Assembly: GCF_003443655.1 (NCBI RefSeq)
Contig: NZ_CP031941.1
Coordinates: 6,461,001-6,525,000 of the forward strand
DNA length: 64,000 nt
Direction of reading: 5' to 3'
Origin: Nostoc sphaeroides
Lineage (GTDB): Bacteria; Cyanobacteriota; Cyanobacteriia; Cyanobacteriales; Nostocaceae
Below, piece by piece: positions 52,787 through 60,196 of this stretch (positions are counted from its first letter, which is position 1; every line of letters starts with the position of its first letter). Under the pieces are notes generated by a model, which was given only the letters and a program-made list of their open reading frames with translations, had not been told where the DNA came from and did not search any database. Made by a program: the position numbers and the translations under genes.

Positions 52787-53248
52787 ATGCAGCAGCTGTA
52801 CACCACTCCTGAGGCAGCCAAGTTAACCAACATCCCAGAAAGCACGATCCGCAGTTGGTTACGCCGATATCCTGAAGTATTCCAGTTTGATATTCACGTT
52901 GTCAGCGATGAACATGGGGTCAAACTTTGGACTGAGGCCGGGATTGAACTGCTCAACAGCCGACGTGCAACGAAAACTGCAACAGATGACGATGCAGAAA
53001 TTGATGCAACTGATTTACTTGAAACGCTGTTAGAGGAGGATGCACAGCGCCTTGCTAACGAATATTGGCGATTGTTGCCGGGTCGAACATTGCAACGCAT
53101 TAAACAGATGCGGCTTAATCCCACACCTGAACAACGCCAAATAGTGCAATTATCAGTTCGCGCTGCACTCAACGCCGGAACCGAGCATCTACTCTTACCC
53201 ACATATCAGCCAAGATTTTTAGAGGGAGGGGGAGATGAAACAGACTAA
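52787..53248 (+). CDS. MerR/excisionase-like helix-turn-helix protein
   Basis: 153 residues from ATG 52787. MQQLYTTPEAAKLTNIPEST then IRSWLRRYPEVFQ is a MerR-type winged helix as in excisionases and plasmid regulators. The C-terminal half is helical (EDAQRLANEYWRLLPGRTLQ). A 20-codon frame starting MSKPIEQINWGQNAAAVHHS at 52750 overlaps the start and may be a leader peptide. It overlaps the next gene by 14 bases. Confidence 0.65.
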   Translation: MQQLYTTPEAAKLTNIPESTIRSWLRRYPEVFQFDIHVVSDEHGVKLWTEAGIELLNSRRATKTATDDDAEIDATDLLETLLEEDAQRLANEYWRLLPGRTLQRIKQMRLNPTPEQRQIVQLSVRAALNAGTEHLLLPTYQPRFLEGGGDETD

Positions 53249-53492
53249 ACAACAGCTTACCAGTAAGGTTGTACCATTCACCGGCGAATTTTACCCAGTT
53301 CCCGATCCTGAACCAATAACCACATCTGGTAATAACCTCGCTGCATTTTTAGTCATCATTGCAGCTGCACTAGTTGCCGGATTAAGCCTGGGTGCAATGT
53401 CAACTTACCAAAGCGCGGATCAAGTGCAACTGCGCGAGATGAAAGCGCAAAGTCAACAACTCGAAAAAGTTAAAAGTCAAGTTTGCAAATAG
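53235..53492 (+). CDS. Small single-pass membrane protein
   Basis: 85 residues. A Pro-rich N-terminus, one membrane helix (NLAAFLVIIAAALVAGLSLG) and a charged coiled tail (QVQLREMKAQSQQLEKVKSQ). Part of a run of four plus-strand genes with overlaps or short gaps, three of them encoding membrane proteins. Confidence 0.55.
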   Translation: MKQTKQQLTSKVVPFTGEFYPVPDPEPITTSGNNLAAFLVIIAAALVAGLSLGAMSTYQSADQVQLREMKAQSQQLEKVKSQVCK

Positions 53493-53502
53493 GAGTAAAT
53501 TA

Positions 53503-54018
53503 ATGGGAATTCTTGCCAGAATTACCAGCGCTACAAAGTCAAAATCTAGTGGCAGCAATGAATCATCCCTCTCTAGTGGGGGACACGGGATTGATAAAAA
53601 TCAGGTGTTAGCCCCCACAGATCCGACTGTCATCAACCCGATGAACGCGGGAACCTGGGACACTGTGAGGACAGCACCAGTAAGCCATACACCACGCTAT
53701 TTTAACAAAGCTGAAGCTGATGCACTCAAGCAGTTGTCAAGGACAAAAAGAGAAGAAGCGCGTCAAGCCAAACGTGCTTACAAATCTCTGAAAACCCTTG
53801 AACAATCCGATGCACAGGTACACACTGCTCATCGTAGCTATATTAAGGGCGTTGCAGATAGCGAACTCACTAAAAAACGTTCTGATGCATCCACAGCAAG
53901 GCATTTACACACACTCAGACCGGAATACGCAAGGCTCGGCTTTGGTTTAGACCGCGCTGAAAACAAAGCACAGCAACGCATTGATGAACTGAAAGCCAAA
54001 ATCAAGGAAAAATACTAA
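53503..54018 (+). CDS. Basic helical hypothetical protein
   Basis: 171 residues, AGGAG before the ATG. Ser-rich N-terminus, then long basic helices (DALKQLSRTKREEARQAKRA; RAENKAQQRIDELKAKIKEK). Highly charged, probably binds nucleic acid or the membrane proteins encoded beside it. Its stop overlaps the next ATG by one base. No known family. Confidence 0.55.
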   Translation: MGILARITSATKSKSSGSNESSLSSGGHGIDKNQVLAPTDPTVINPMNAGTWDTVRTAPVSHTPRYFNKAEADALKQLSRTKREEARQAKRAYKSLKTLEQSDAQVHTAHRSYIKGVADSELTKKRSDASTARHLHTLRPEYARLGFGLDRAENKAQQRIDELKAKIKEKY

Positions 54019-54290
54019 TGGCAAAGGCGGTACACCTGGGGGCTTGGTTCCTTCTGGGGTGTATCGCCTCTAGTTCTGTGGCGTGGCTAGGGGCGTTACA
54101 TCCAGCTTTATTCCGGGTGATGTGGGTTATCTACATTATGTCTGGTGTGGCGCTAGTCCTTGCACTGCTTACCGATGATGCGGTGAGACAGTTTCTCAAG
54201 TTGTCTGAACCAGATTATTATGCCTTGCTAATTGCGATCTCCGTTTCGATTATTTTGGGGGGAATGCTTTCGTGGCTTCTCGGTGGTTAA
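54018..54290 (+). CDS. Small membrane protein
   Basis: 90 residues with three predicted membrane helices (LGAWFLLGCIASSSVAWLGA; VMWVIYIMSGVALVLALL; ALLIAISVSIILGGMLSWLL). Overlaps the genes on both sides. Size and context suggest a component of a membrane complex. Function unknown. Confidence 0.55.
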   Translation: MAKAVHLGAWFLLGCIASSSVAWLGALHPALFRVMWVIYIMSGVALVLALLTDDAVRQFLKLSEPDYYALLIAISVSIILGGMLSWLLGG

Positions 54291-54814
54291 AAACTAATTG
54301 CTTGTTAGCTAGTGCAACGGCTCTTTGGCTGGCTGCACTTTCTCCAGTTCCCCCAATTGCCAAGGGTATTAGTTACAGCTTGGCACTGGTGGCATCAGTC
54401 CAACTCGTTGACGAATCACGCCGACTGATAGCGCAAGATGCCCGACGTGCGGCCTTGTCAGCCATGAACCAAGAACTAGAACAGGTAGAAATTGCACTGC
54501 ACAGCCAACAGCAAGAGCAGGCACTTTATGAAATCTATGGCGCTGCACCGACTTACCCCAAGGAAGTCAGGGAGGAGTTAACCACTAGCCTAGAACACTT
54601 ATATAAGGAGCCAAGTGCAGATCATAGCGGTGAAACTTCCGCTTCCACTTCCAACGATAAAGCCTTTTATTTGGCTGTCATTGGACTTCTGGAAGCCAAA
54701 GGGGAAACTTATGTGATTGAGCAAATTTTGAAAATGGGGGGGCGACGCTGGGAGGAGGGCAAGCGGCGATTGCAGCAGATATTGCAGCAAGGTAAACAAA
54801 ACGAATGGGACTGA
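54272..54814 (+). CDS. Membrane-anchored helical protein
   Basis: 180 residues, probably from GTG 54272 overlapping the gene before. N-terminal hydrophobic segments (LLASATALWLAALSPVPPIA; GISYSLALVASVQLV) are followed by a helical cytoplasmic part. The end VIEQILKMGGRRWEEGKRRL QQILQ resembles a small winged-helix or DNA-binding tail. It precedes the bridge RNA region. Confidence 0.5.
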   Translation: MASRWLKTNCLLASATALWLAALSPVPPIAKGISYSLALVASVQLVDESRRLIAQDARRAALSAMNQELEQVEIALHSQQQEQALYEIYGAAPTYPKEVREELTTSLEHLYKEPSADHSGETSASTSNDKAFYLAVIGLLEAKGETYVIEQILKMGGRRWEEGKRRLQQILQQGKQNEWD

Positions 54815-54969
54815 AATTGCGATCGCAGTGCCGGGAGGAGTGCGATCGCTGCTAAAAATAAATCAATTCGCACACTTCAGTGGACAAGTCAAAAATAGCA
54901 CACAACGAACCGCCTGATGAATCGTAATTGCGATCGCGCTGCATAAGCGCGGGCTACTTGACCCCGTAG

Positions 54970-55210
54970 CCGAAACGTGAGTTTATCTCACGTCGCGGAC
55001 TGGAGTCCAACCCAGACGTACAGCACATACACACAGCAGCTTAGGGCTTTTTGTCTGAATCAAGCTTTTACGGCTTTCGCCCATTCGCAAGCTCGGCTGC
55101 TGTGAGTGCGCTGTTCCCTCCCTATGTCGCCGCAGTTTGCGCTGCGGCATTGCCTTGAGAGTGAACTAGGCTGTTGTGGCCTTCGGGTGATTCGCAGGCA
55201 TGGCATCAGG
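54970..55210 (+). ncRNA. Candidate bridge RNA of the IS110-type element
   Basis: Structured gene-free DNA just before the recombinase. Hairpin ACGTGAG/CTCACGT at 54975-54993. Target loop: stem CACAGCAGC (55032-55040) with GCTGCTGTG (55096-55104); inside, TTGTCTGAAT (55051-55060) equals the left target flank and GCCCATTC (55079-55086) is the complement of the right flank GAATGGGC. Spacer hairpin GCCGCAG/CTGCGGC (55129-55148). Donor loop: stem TGCCT/AGGCA (55151-55155, 55196-55200); AGAGTGAA (55158-55165) equals the right element end and GGTGATTC (55186-55193) matches the complement of the left end in seven of eight bases. Order and sense follow the IS621 bridge RNA. Ends are approximate. Confidence 0.82.
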
Positions 55211-55230
55211 GACATAAAACAAAACCACCC

Positions 55231-55236
55231 AGGAGG
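55231..55236 (+). promoter_or_regulatory. Strong ribosome binding site of the recombinase
   Basis: AGGAGG, six bases before ATG 55243. It decides the start at 55243, since a longer frame upstream would run through the donor loop of the bridge RNA. Confidence 0.75.
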
Positions 55237-55242
55237 AACCAA

Positions 55243-56439
55243 ATGATTAGAATTTTGGGGCTTGATGTTAGCAAGTCCTCAGTTTCGGCTTGCCTGCTTT
55301 TGGAGAAGCCAGAAAATCCACGTCAATTTTATTATGAATGTCCGTTTTTTAAGTTGAGCGCTGATGCAAAGGGAATCCAGGATTTACTCGCGCTGAATGC
55401 GGACATTGCACTGTTAGAACCAACTGGTAATAACTACAGTAAACTGTGGGGTACTCACTTGGCACGAAGCGGGGTAGAAGTTCGGCTAGTTGGTCATAAA
55501 GAACTGAGGAATTATCGAGCCAATCACTTGGCACTCCCAGATAAAGATGATGATGCCGATGCCCTAGCGCTGGCTTGTTATTATTTCGATTACCAACAAG
55601 ACCAACGGCGATTTGTCCAAATCCGCGATCGCGCTATTGTCAAAATTCGGGAATTGGTGCTGAGACTTGCTCACTTAAACCGTGTTCAATCCCCGATCAT
55701 GAATCGGGCCCGGCAGGATTTAGCGTGGCAGTTCCCAGAAGTTGCGCTGGTAAAATCCCGGCGGGGTGAATTGGGTGAAGCGCCTTTGCTTTGGGGCTGG
55801 CTTGCAGGAATTCGCAAAAGTACACGCTATGACCGGCTTTACTCGCAAACTGTCGGCTTAGGAATCACGCAAACAGTTAAAGAACACGCAATGCGTATTT
55901 GTGACCTGCAACGTGAGGAACACCTCATTGAGGGAGAATTAAGAGAATTGCTTGCTGATTCTCGGTTTGACCATTACCGCACAGTCTTTAAAAAGTTTGG
56001 ATTTGGCGATCGCTTAACTGCGATCGTTCTCTCCCAGATTTACCCCATTGAGGGATTTTTAGACGCGGACGGTAAACCAGAGGTGAGGATACGCCAGGGA
56101 CGAAATTCTAAAAAGCCTACTAAACGCCACCTTTCATTAAGAAGATTTCAGAAAGCTTTGGGCGCTGCTCCCTCAATGGAAGCATCAGGAGATAGTCGCA
56201 AAAGCAAAGTAGTGGGCGGTTCAGATTTGTGTCGTAAATCTTTATGGCAGTGGGTTTTTACGAGAATTGAACCGCGATCGTCGCGCCTCAAAAATGATAT
56301 TGGTAAAATCTTGGGCGAACAGTTAGATACTGAAAAAGCGGCAGGTCGTCCGGTGAAGCTTGTCCGAAATCGGATTGCAGCCAAAGGAGCGCGGTTACTG
56401 TTTAGAGAGTTGGTAAAAGCCCACTATCAATTAGAGTGA
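55243..56439 (+). CDS. IS110-family DEDD recombinase
   Basis: 398 residues from ATG 55243. The RuvC-like N-terminal domain has Asp8 in MIRILGLDVSKSSVS, Glu59 in DIALLEPTGNN and the Asp pair in LPDKDDDADALALA (about 103 and 106), the DEDD set. The C-terminal transposase_20 part (FGFGDRLTAIVLSQIYPIEG; RRFQKALGAAPSMEASGDSR) should carry the catalytic Ser. Such enzymes bind bridge RNA and recombine target and circular donor. The TGA stop lies in the shared TGAAT of the right junction, so the gene ends exactly at the element edge. Confidence 0.9.
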   Translation: MIRILGLDVSKSSVSACLLLEKPENPRQFYYECPFFKLSADAKGIQDLLALNADIALLEPTGNNYSKLWGTHLARSGVEVRLVGHKELRNYRANHLALPDKDDDADALALACYYFDYQQDQRRFVQIRDRAIVKIRELVLRLAHLNRVQSPIMNRARQDLAWQFPEVALVKSRRGELGEAPLLWGWLAGIRKSTRYDRLYSQTVGLGITQTVKEHAMRICDLQREEHLIEGELRELLADSRFDHYRTVFKKFGFGDRLTAIVLSQIYPIEGFLDADGKPEVRIRQGRNSKKPTKRHLSLRRFQKALGAAPSMEASGDSRKSKVVGGSDLCRKSLWQWVFTRIEPRSSRLKNDIGKILGEQLDTEKAAGRPVKLVRNRIAAKGARLLFRELVKAHYQLE

Positions 56440-56590
56440 ATGGGCAGCAGCAGGGCTAAACGTGTCTACAGCAGTCAAGAGAGGTTTATACACAGTGCAT
56501 AAAAGCTTAATTGTCAAAGTGATTGGCAAGTTAGCTGATGCTGATGCTGAACTTTTAGAGCAATCTTTGCGGTATTGGTTGGGGTTGTGA
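56437..56590 (+). pseudogene. mazF: mazF toxin gene, 3' half
   Basis: Continues the frame broken at 43338: EWAAAGLNVSTAVKRGLYTV, HKSLIVKVIGKLADADAELL and EQSLRYWLGL with stop at 56588-56590. STAVKRGL is typical of MazF/PemK C-terminal halves. Together with the 5' half it gives a complete 109-residue toxin. Confidence 0.92.
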
Positions 56591-56648
56591 TAGGAGTCAG
56601 CAATAGTATTGGCAACTTCACAAAATTGATAATTGAATGCCTAAACAA

Positions 56649-57004
56649 GGCGATCGTATATTCTTCCACAATAGACGATCGCATTGTTTTTGAGGTTTTC
56701 TGTAAGGCGATCGCTCATTCTTGGACAACAGGCGATCGCATTGTTTTTGAGGTTTTCTGTAAGGCGATCGCTCATTCTTGGACAACAGGCGATCGCTTAG
56801 TTTTTGAGGTTTTCTCTAAGGCGATCGCTCATTCTTGGACAACAGGCGATCGCATTGTTTTTGAGGTTTTCTGTAAGGCGATCGCTCATTCTTGGACAAC
56901 AGACGATCGCTTAGTTTTTGAGGTTTTCTGTAAGGCGATCGCTCATTCTTGGACAACAGGCGATCGCTTAATTTTTGAGGTTTTCTGTAAGGCGATCGCT
57001 CTTT
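56649..57004. repeat. 57-bp tandem repeat with HIP1 sites
   Basis: Units starting ggcgatcg lie at 56649, 56706, 56763, 56820, 56877, 56934 and 56991, an exact 57-base period: six full units and a partial one. Each contains two GCGATCGC-type sites and tttttgaggttttctgtaag. As 57 is divisible by three, one frame stays open (VFCKAIAHSWTTGDRIVFE repeated); it has no start context and is not taken as a gene. Confidence 0.9.
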
Positions 57005-57022
57005 TGTTAATTATTATTTTAT

Positions 57023-57367
57023 TTAAGGCAAAATCTCAAAGCTATCGCAGTGCTGAGGTCGATATAATCTAAAATCTCGCTGATCTAAGGTAAATATTTT
57101 TTTAATCCCATAGCGTTCAGCTATTGCCATAACACTTGCATCTACAAAATCAATCCGACTATCTGCATACTCATCCAAGATTTCCGCTACAGGAATTACA
57201 TCTTGGTCTGTTAAAGCTACTAAACTAAATCGACTCGCAGATAGTCCTTGCAAAAAAGCTATTACTGTCGCTATACCTGCATTACGTCCTACCAAATAAG
57301 CTAATTCTGCCAATACTGTTTGTGGTAACAGAATTTGTTTTTGTTGTATATATACTGTTGCAACAAC
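57023..57367 (-). pseudogene. PIN-domain toxin, N-terminus removed at IS66
   Basis: The frame enters from the IS66 edge (VATVYIQQKQILLPQTVLAE) and continues LAYLVGRNAGIATVIAFLQG to RYGIKKIFTLDQRDFRLYRP. VDASVMAIAERYGIKKIFTLD is the C-terminal PIN signature. The first part with the catalytic Asp (xxLDTNVL) is missing; it is not found on the other side of IS66. No antitoxin is adjacent. Inactive remnant of a VapC-type toxin. Confidence 0.8.
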
Positions 57368-59036
57368 GTAAGCGTTCAGGGGGTATAAAGAAGACGAAAA
57401 ACCACCCCCAAAATCAAGGAATAAAATTATGCAGCAGTCAACAAGTCAGAATCATCAGAACAAGTAGTGGCTTCAGGAAGCAGAGAAGGAGTGGCTGTAC
57501 CACCACGAGTAGCAACAACAGCCTGGGTCATAAACTCCAAAACATTACGTTTTTGAGACTTCAGGGTTGTTACCACAGTCAGCATCCGAGCCACAAAATT
57601 ACTACCAGTCTGGGTTTGAGAGCCAAAACTAGTCCGTCGCCAGATTACAGCAGGACGGATAGCTCGTTCAGCAGCATTATTAGTGGGTTCAACACCTTGG
57701 GTGGTCACAAACAACCACATCGCCGGCTCAACTTTCAGTAGTTGACGACAGGTGCGAACAGTTTTTGCTAGGGGTGTTTTTTCCCGTGTACCAATAGAAT
57801 AGTTATCAGCTTCAAGTAAAGTTGCTTTGATTGATGAGCGAATCTCTAGAACCAACTCACCAAAATCACAATGAGATAATGTGCCATCTCTAACTCGATG
57901 CCATAGTTCAAACAATTTTTCTTGCTGTTTAACCAGTGCAGTTCCTAATTGTGCCGAAACTCCAGGACGCTCGGAAATTTTGATAAATTCACGTCGCAGA
58001 TGCGCCCAACACAATTGCCGACGTTCTAGTTCTACCCAATTGTAAGCACCATGACGGTCAGAGTTTAAAATTCCTCCAAAGTTATCACCCAATAAGTTCT
58101 GAGCTGCTTGGGTACAACGAGTTAGGGCAATTTCAAAAAATGTGACTAGGGGGGTGACAGCAACCCATAACCAAGCCTTTCTTTGTTGAGGATTAAAACC
58201 GTCAATATTTCCTTGGTTAAAGCTGGTTTCATCGGCTCCAACGATGTTTGCTTTTTGAATATAAAGTTTGGCTTCATCTACACAGGTCGCCACTGCGTTA
58301 CTCGCTTCCAGTCGCAGTCTGTTGACTGTTCCCAATGATATTGAGATTCCAAACACCTCTTGCATTGCACTTTGTACCATCCTTTGACTGTTACGGTACA
58401 CTCCACTCAGCAGTGCCACTAGAGCTACTACTCTGACTCCGTAACCACTTTGGTTCACGTCTTCTGGCAATTTTGCACGAGTACTACTGCCACATCCAGT
58501 ACAGGTCAATTGATGTAAACGATGCTCGATGACTATGGGACTGATGGGTGGAATTTCTACTATCTGGTGACGATAGGGGTTTGTATCAACTCCACTGAGG
58601 GTTGCTCCACAATTCGTACATAATTGCGGATGATGTTCTATTACTGAGCTACATTCTTCTATGGGGTATAAGTCCCGGCTATTTCCTTTATGACCTGGCT
58701 GACCCCCTCGTTTTTTGCTGCTTTTCTGTTTGGGTGGCTTTTTGGAGAATCCTGGTGGGTCGCTTGAGGGGGGTGATGATGAGTTCTTTGATGTCTGATT
58801 TATTTTTTCTAATAGCTGTTCTTGAACTGTCAGGACTTCTGTTAGTTTCTTTTCCTGTTGTTCTATTTGCTGCGCCATCTCCTCCACCAGTTTTTTGACG
58901 CTGGTTGGAGTCTTTCCCCAATCTTCTGGGGGTATCTGTTCTAAATGACTGACGCGCTTGTGTTCCATGTCACTTAATTTATCAGATTTTGGGGGGAATT
59001 TTTAGCGATCGCTCTCCTACCCCCCTGAACGCTTAC
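57368..59036. mobile_element. IS66-family insertion sequence
   Basis: 1669 bp with ends GTAAGCGTTCAGGGGGT (57368) and, inward from 59036, GTAAGCGTTCAGGGGGG. GTAAGCG is the IS66 end motif. IS66 gives 8-bp target duplications, but the flanks (gcaacaac, gtttcttt) differ, so DNA next to it was lost or exchanged. Single-gene type without tnpA and tnpB. Confidence 0.9.
57427..58968 (-). CDS. IS66-family transposase
   Basis: 513 residues. A coiled N-terminus (VKKLVEEMAQQIEQQEKKLT), a Lys-rich linker, a zinc finger (LCTNCGATLSG; LTCTGCGSSTRAKL) and the DDE domain: ANIVGADETSFNQ, GGILNSDRHGAYNW and QGVEPTNNAAERAIRP. Complete frame. IS66 with only this gene is common in cyanobacteria. Confidence 0.93.
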   Translation of the reverse strand: MEHKRVSHLEQIPPEDWGKTPTSVKKLVEEMAQQIEQQEKKLTEVLTVQEQLLEKINQTSKNSSSPPSSDPPGFSKKPPKQKSSKKRGGQPGHKGNSRDLYPIEECSSVIEHHPQLCTNCGATLSGVDTNPYRHQIVEIPPISPIVIEHRLHQLTCTGCGSSTRAKLPEDVNQSGYGVRVVALVALLSGVYRNSQRMVQSAMQEVFGISISLGTVNRLRLEASNAVATCVDEAKLYIQKANIVGADETSFNQGNIDGFNPQQRKAWLWVAVTPLVTFFEIALTRCTQAAQNLLGDNFGGILNSDRHGAYNWVELERRQLCWAHLRREFIKISERPGVSAQLGTALVKQQEKLFELWHRVRDGTLSHCDFGELVLEIRSSIKATLLEADNYSIGTREKTPLAKTVRTCRQLLKVEPAMWLFVTTQGVEPTNNAAERAIRPAVIWRRTSFGSQTQTGSNFVARMLTVVTTLKSQKRNVLEFMTQAVVATRGGTATPSLLPEATTCSDDSDLLTAA

Positions 59037-59070
59037 GTTTCTTTTTTTGTCTTTAAGTCAAATATACACA

Positions 59071-59102
59071 GCGATACCTGCGGTAAGCTACGCTAACGCA
59101 CT
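59071..59102. repeat. 32-bp inverted repeat left of Uma2 copy 2
   Basis: gcgatacctgcggtaagcta.. to ..cgctaacgcact; it pairs with 59822-59853 (30 of 32 bases by eye). Together they bracket the Uma2 gene and suggest a mobile or recombining cassette. Confidence 0.6.
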
Positions 59103-59229
59103 CACTATTGCACAACAGGCGATCGTCTACAATGCCATCATACAATCAGCGATCGCTTAGTTTTTGAGATTTTCTGCAAGGCGATCGCGTTTGGCATTTT
59201 TATGGGAATATTCAAGTTGAAATTTTTCT

Positions 59230-59805
59230 ATGGATGCGTTAACTATCAACTTTACTCCTGTTCTTCAAATAACAGATGAGCAATTCTTCCAGTTATGTCA
59301 GATAAATGAATTAATCAGATTTGAGCGTAATGCTGATGGCACATTGCTACTAATGCCTTTAGTCGGAGGTTTAACCAGCAACCGCAATGCTAATTTAACT
59401 GCTCAACTTGGAGTGTGGAATCGTGATGAGTCACTAGGTATAGCTTTTGGTTCTTCCGTTGGGTTTATTTTACCAAATGGAGCAGTGCGATCGCCTGACC
59501 TATCTTGGTTAAGACGTGACAAATGGGATTATCTCACACAGAAGCAAAAAGAGGAATTTCCACCTGTATGTCCTGATTTTCTAGTGGAATTGCGTTCTGA
59601 TACTGATTGTTTAAGAAGGCTACAAAATAAAATGCAAGAGTACGGAGACAACGGTACTAGATTAGGTTGGTTAATTGATTTAGAAATTCGGCAAGTAGAA
59701 ATTTATCGCTTTGGTAGAGATGTTGAAGTGCTGCAATCTCCTGCTAGTTTATCAGGAGAAGATATACTACCTGGATTTGTGCTTAATTTTGAAGATATCT
59801 GGTGA
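59230..59805 (+). CDS. Uma2-family nuclease-like protein, copy 2
   Basis: 191 residues, nearly identical to the gene at 42188-42763 (differences include VRSPDLSWLRRDKWDYLTQK and LEIRQVEIYRFGRD). The core VRSPDLSW and CPDFLVELRSDTDCLRRLQN is intact. Shared flanking DNA before and after shows duplication of a block of about 650 bases. Confidence 0.88.
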   Translation: MDALTINFTPVLQITDEQFFQLCQINELIRFERNADGTLLLMPLVGGLTSNRNANLTAQLGVWNRDESLGIAFGSSVGFILPNGAVRSPDLSWLRRDKWDYLTQKQKEEFPPVCPDFLVELRSDTDCLRRLQNKMQEYGDNGTRLGWLIDLEIRQVEIYRFGRDVEVLQSPASLSGEDILPGFVLNFEDIW

Positions 59806-60110
59806 ATTGATTAAAACACGAAGTGCGTTAGCGTAGCTCACCGTAGGTATCGCTTAGTTCTTGAGATTTTTTGCAAGGCGACGCCGAATAGCCCGTCGTA
59901 GACATCGCATATTCCAATACGGTTCAGTTAAGGATTTTTGGTACTAATTTTAGACCTGTAGAGACGCGAAATTTCGCGTCTTTACCAAGGTTTTTGGGCT
60001 TAACTGAACTGTATTGTCGCATATTCTTCGACAACAAGCGATCGCTTGCTTTGTTTTAAGGTTTTCTGCAAAGCGATCGCTCTATTGGGCATCAAGTCCA
60101 AGCGCGTAAG
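59806..60110. repeat. Repeat-rich gap after Uma2 copy 2
   Basis: No gene. It contains the right 32-bp inverted repeat (59822-59853), a 57-bp-family unit (59860-59910) and a hairpin-like pair aatacggttcagttaa (59935) / ttaactgaactgtatt (59999) around gagacgcgaaatttcgcgtc. Confidence 0.55.
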
Positions 60111-60196
60111 TTTCTGAACGGATGCTAATTTTACTCCGTATACATCGTATTCGCCTTATGATCATTTATATAAAAATCTCTTTCTTTGTTAGCAAA

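Larger units (their letters stand above)
43334..56441. mobile_element. 13.1-kb IS110-type, probably bridge-RNA-guided element in mazF
   Basis: The junctions are CTTGTCTGAAT|CCCCAGTG on the left and TTAGAG|TGAATGGGCAGC on the right; TGAAT is the only shared sequence. There are no terminal inverted repeats, as for IS110. The last gene is an IS110-type recombinase whose TGA stop is in the right junction. The preceding non-coding stretch contains guides matching both target flanks and both element ends. Cargo, left to right: virus-like operon (minus), tyrosine recombinase, small regulators, small membrane proteins. Exact restoration of mazF shows the whole 13.1 kb entered as one unit. Confidence 0.88.

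Noticed and set aside
54905..54925. TGAATCG near 54914 as a local left end of a small IS110 copy
   Set aside because: Match to the donor guide is weaker than at 43334-43342 and would not explain the clean restoration of mazF over 13.1 kb.
56575..57072. 165-codon frame over the 57-bp repeats
   Set aside because: Only repeat DNA; it begins inside the mazF end and has no start signals.
57322..57741. Plus-strand frame across the IS66 left end
   Set aside because: Antisense to the IS66 transposase and its end; no support.
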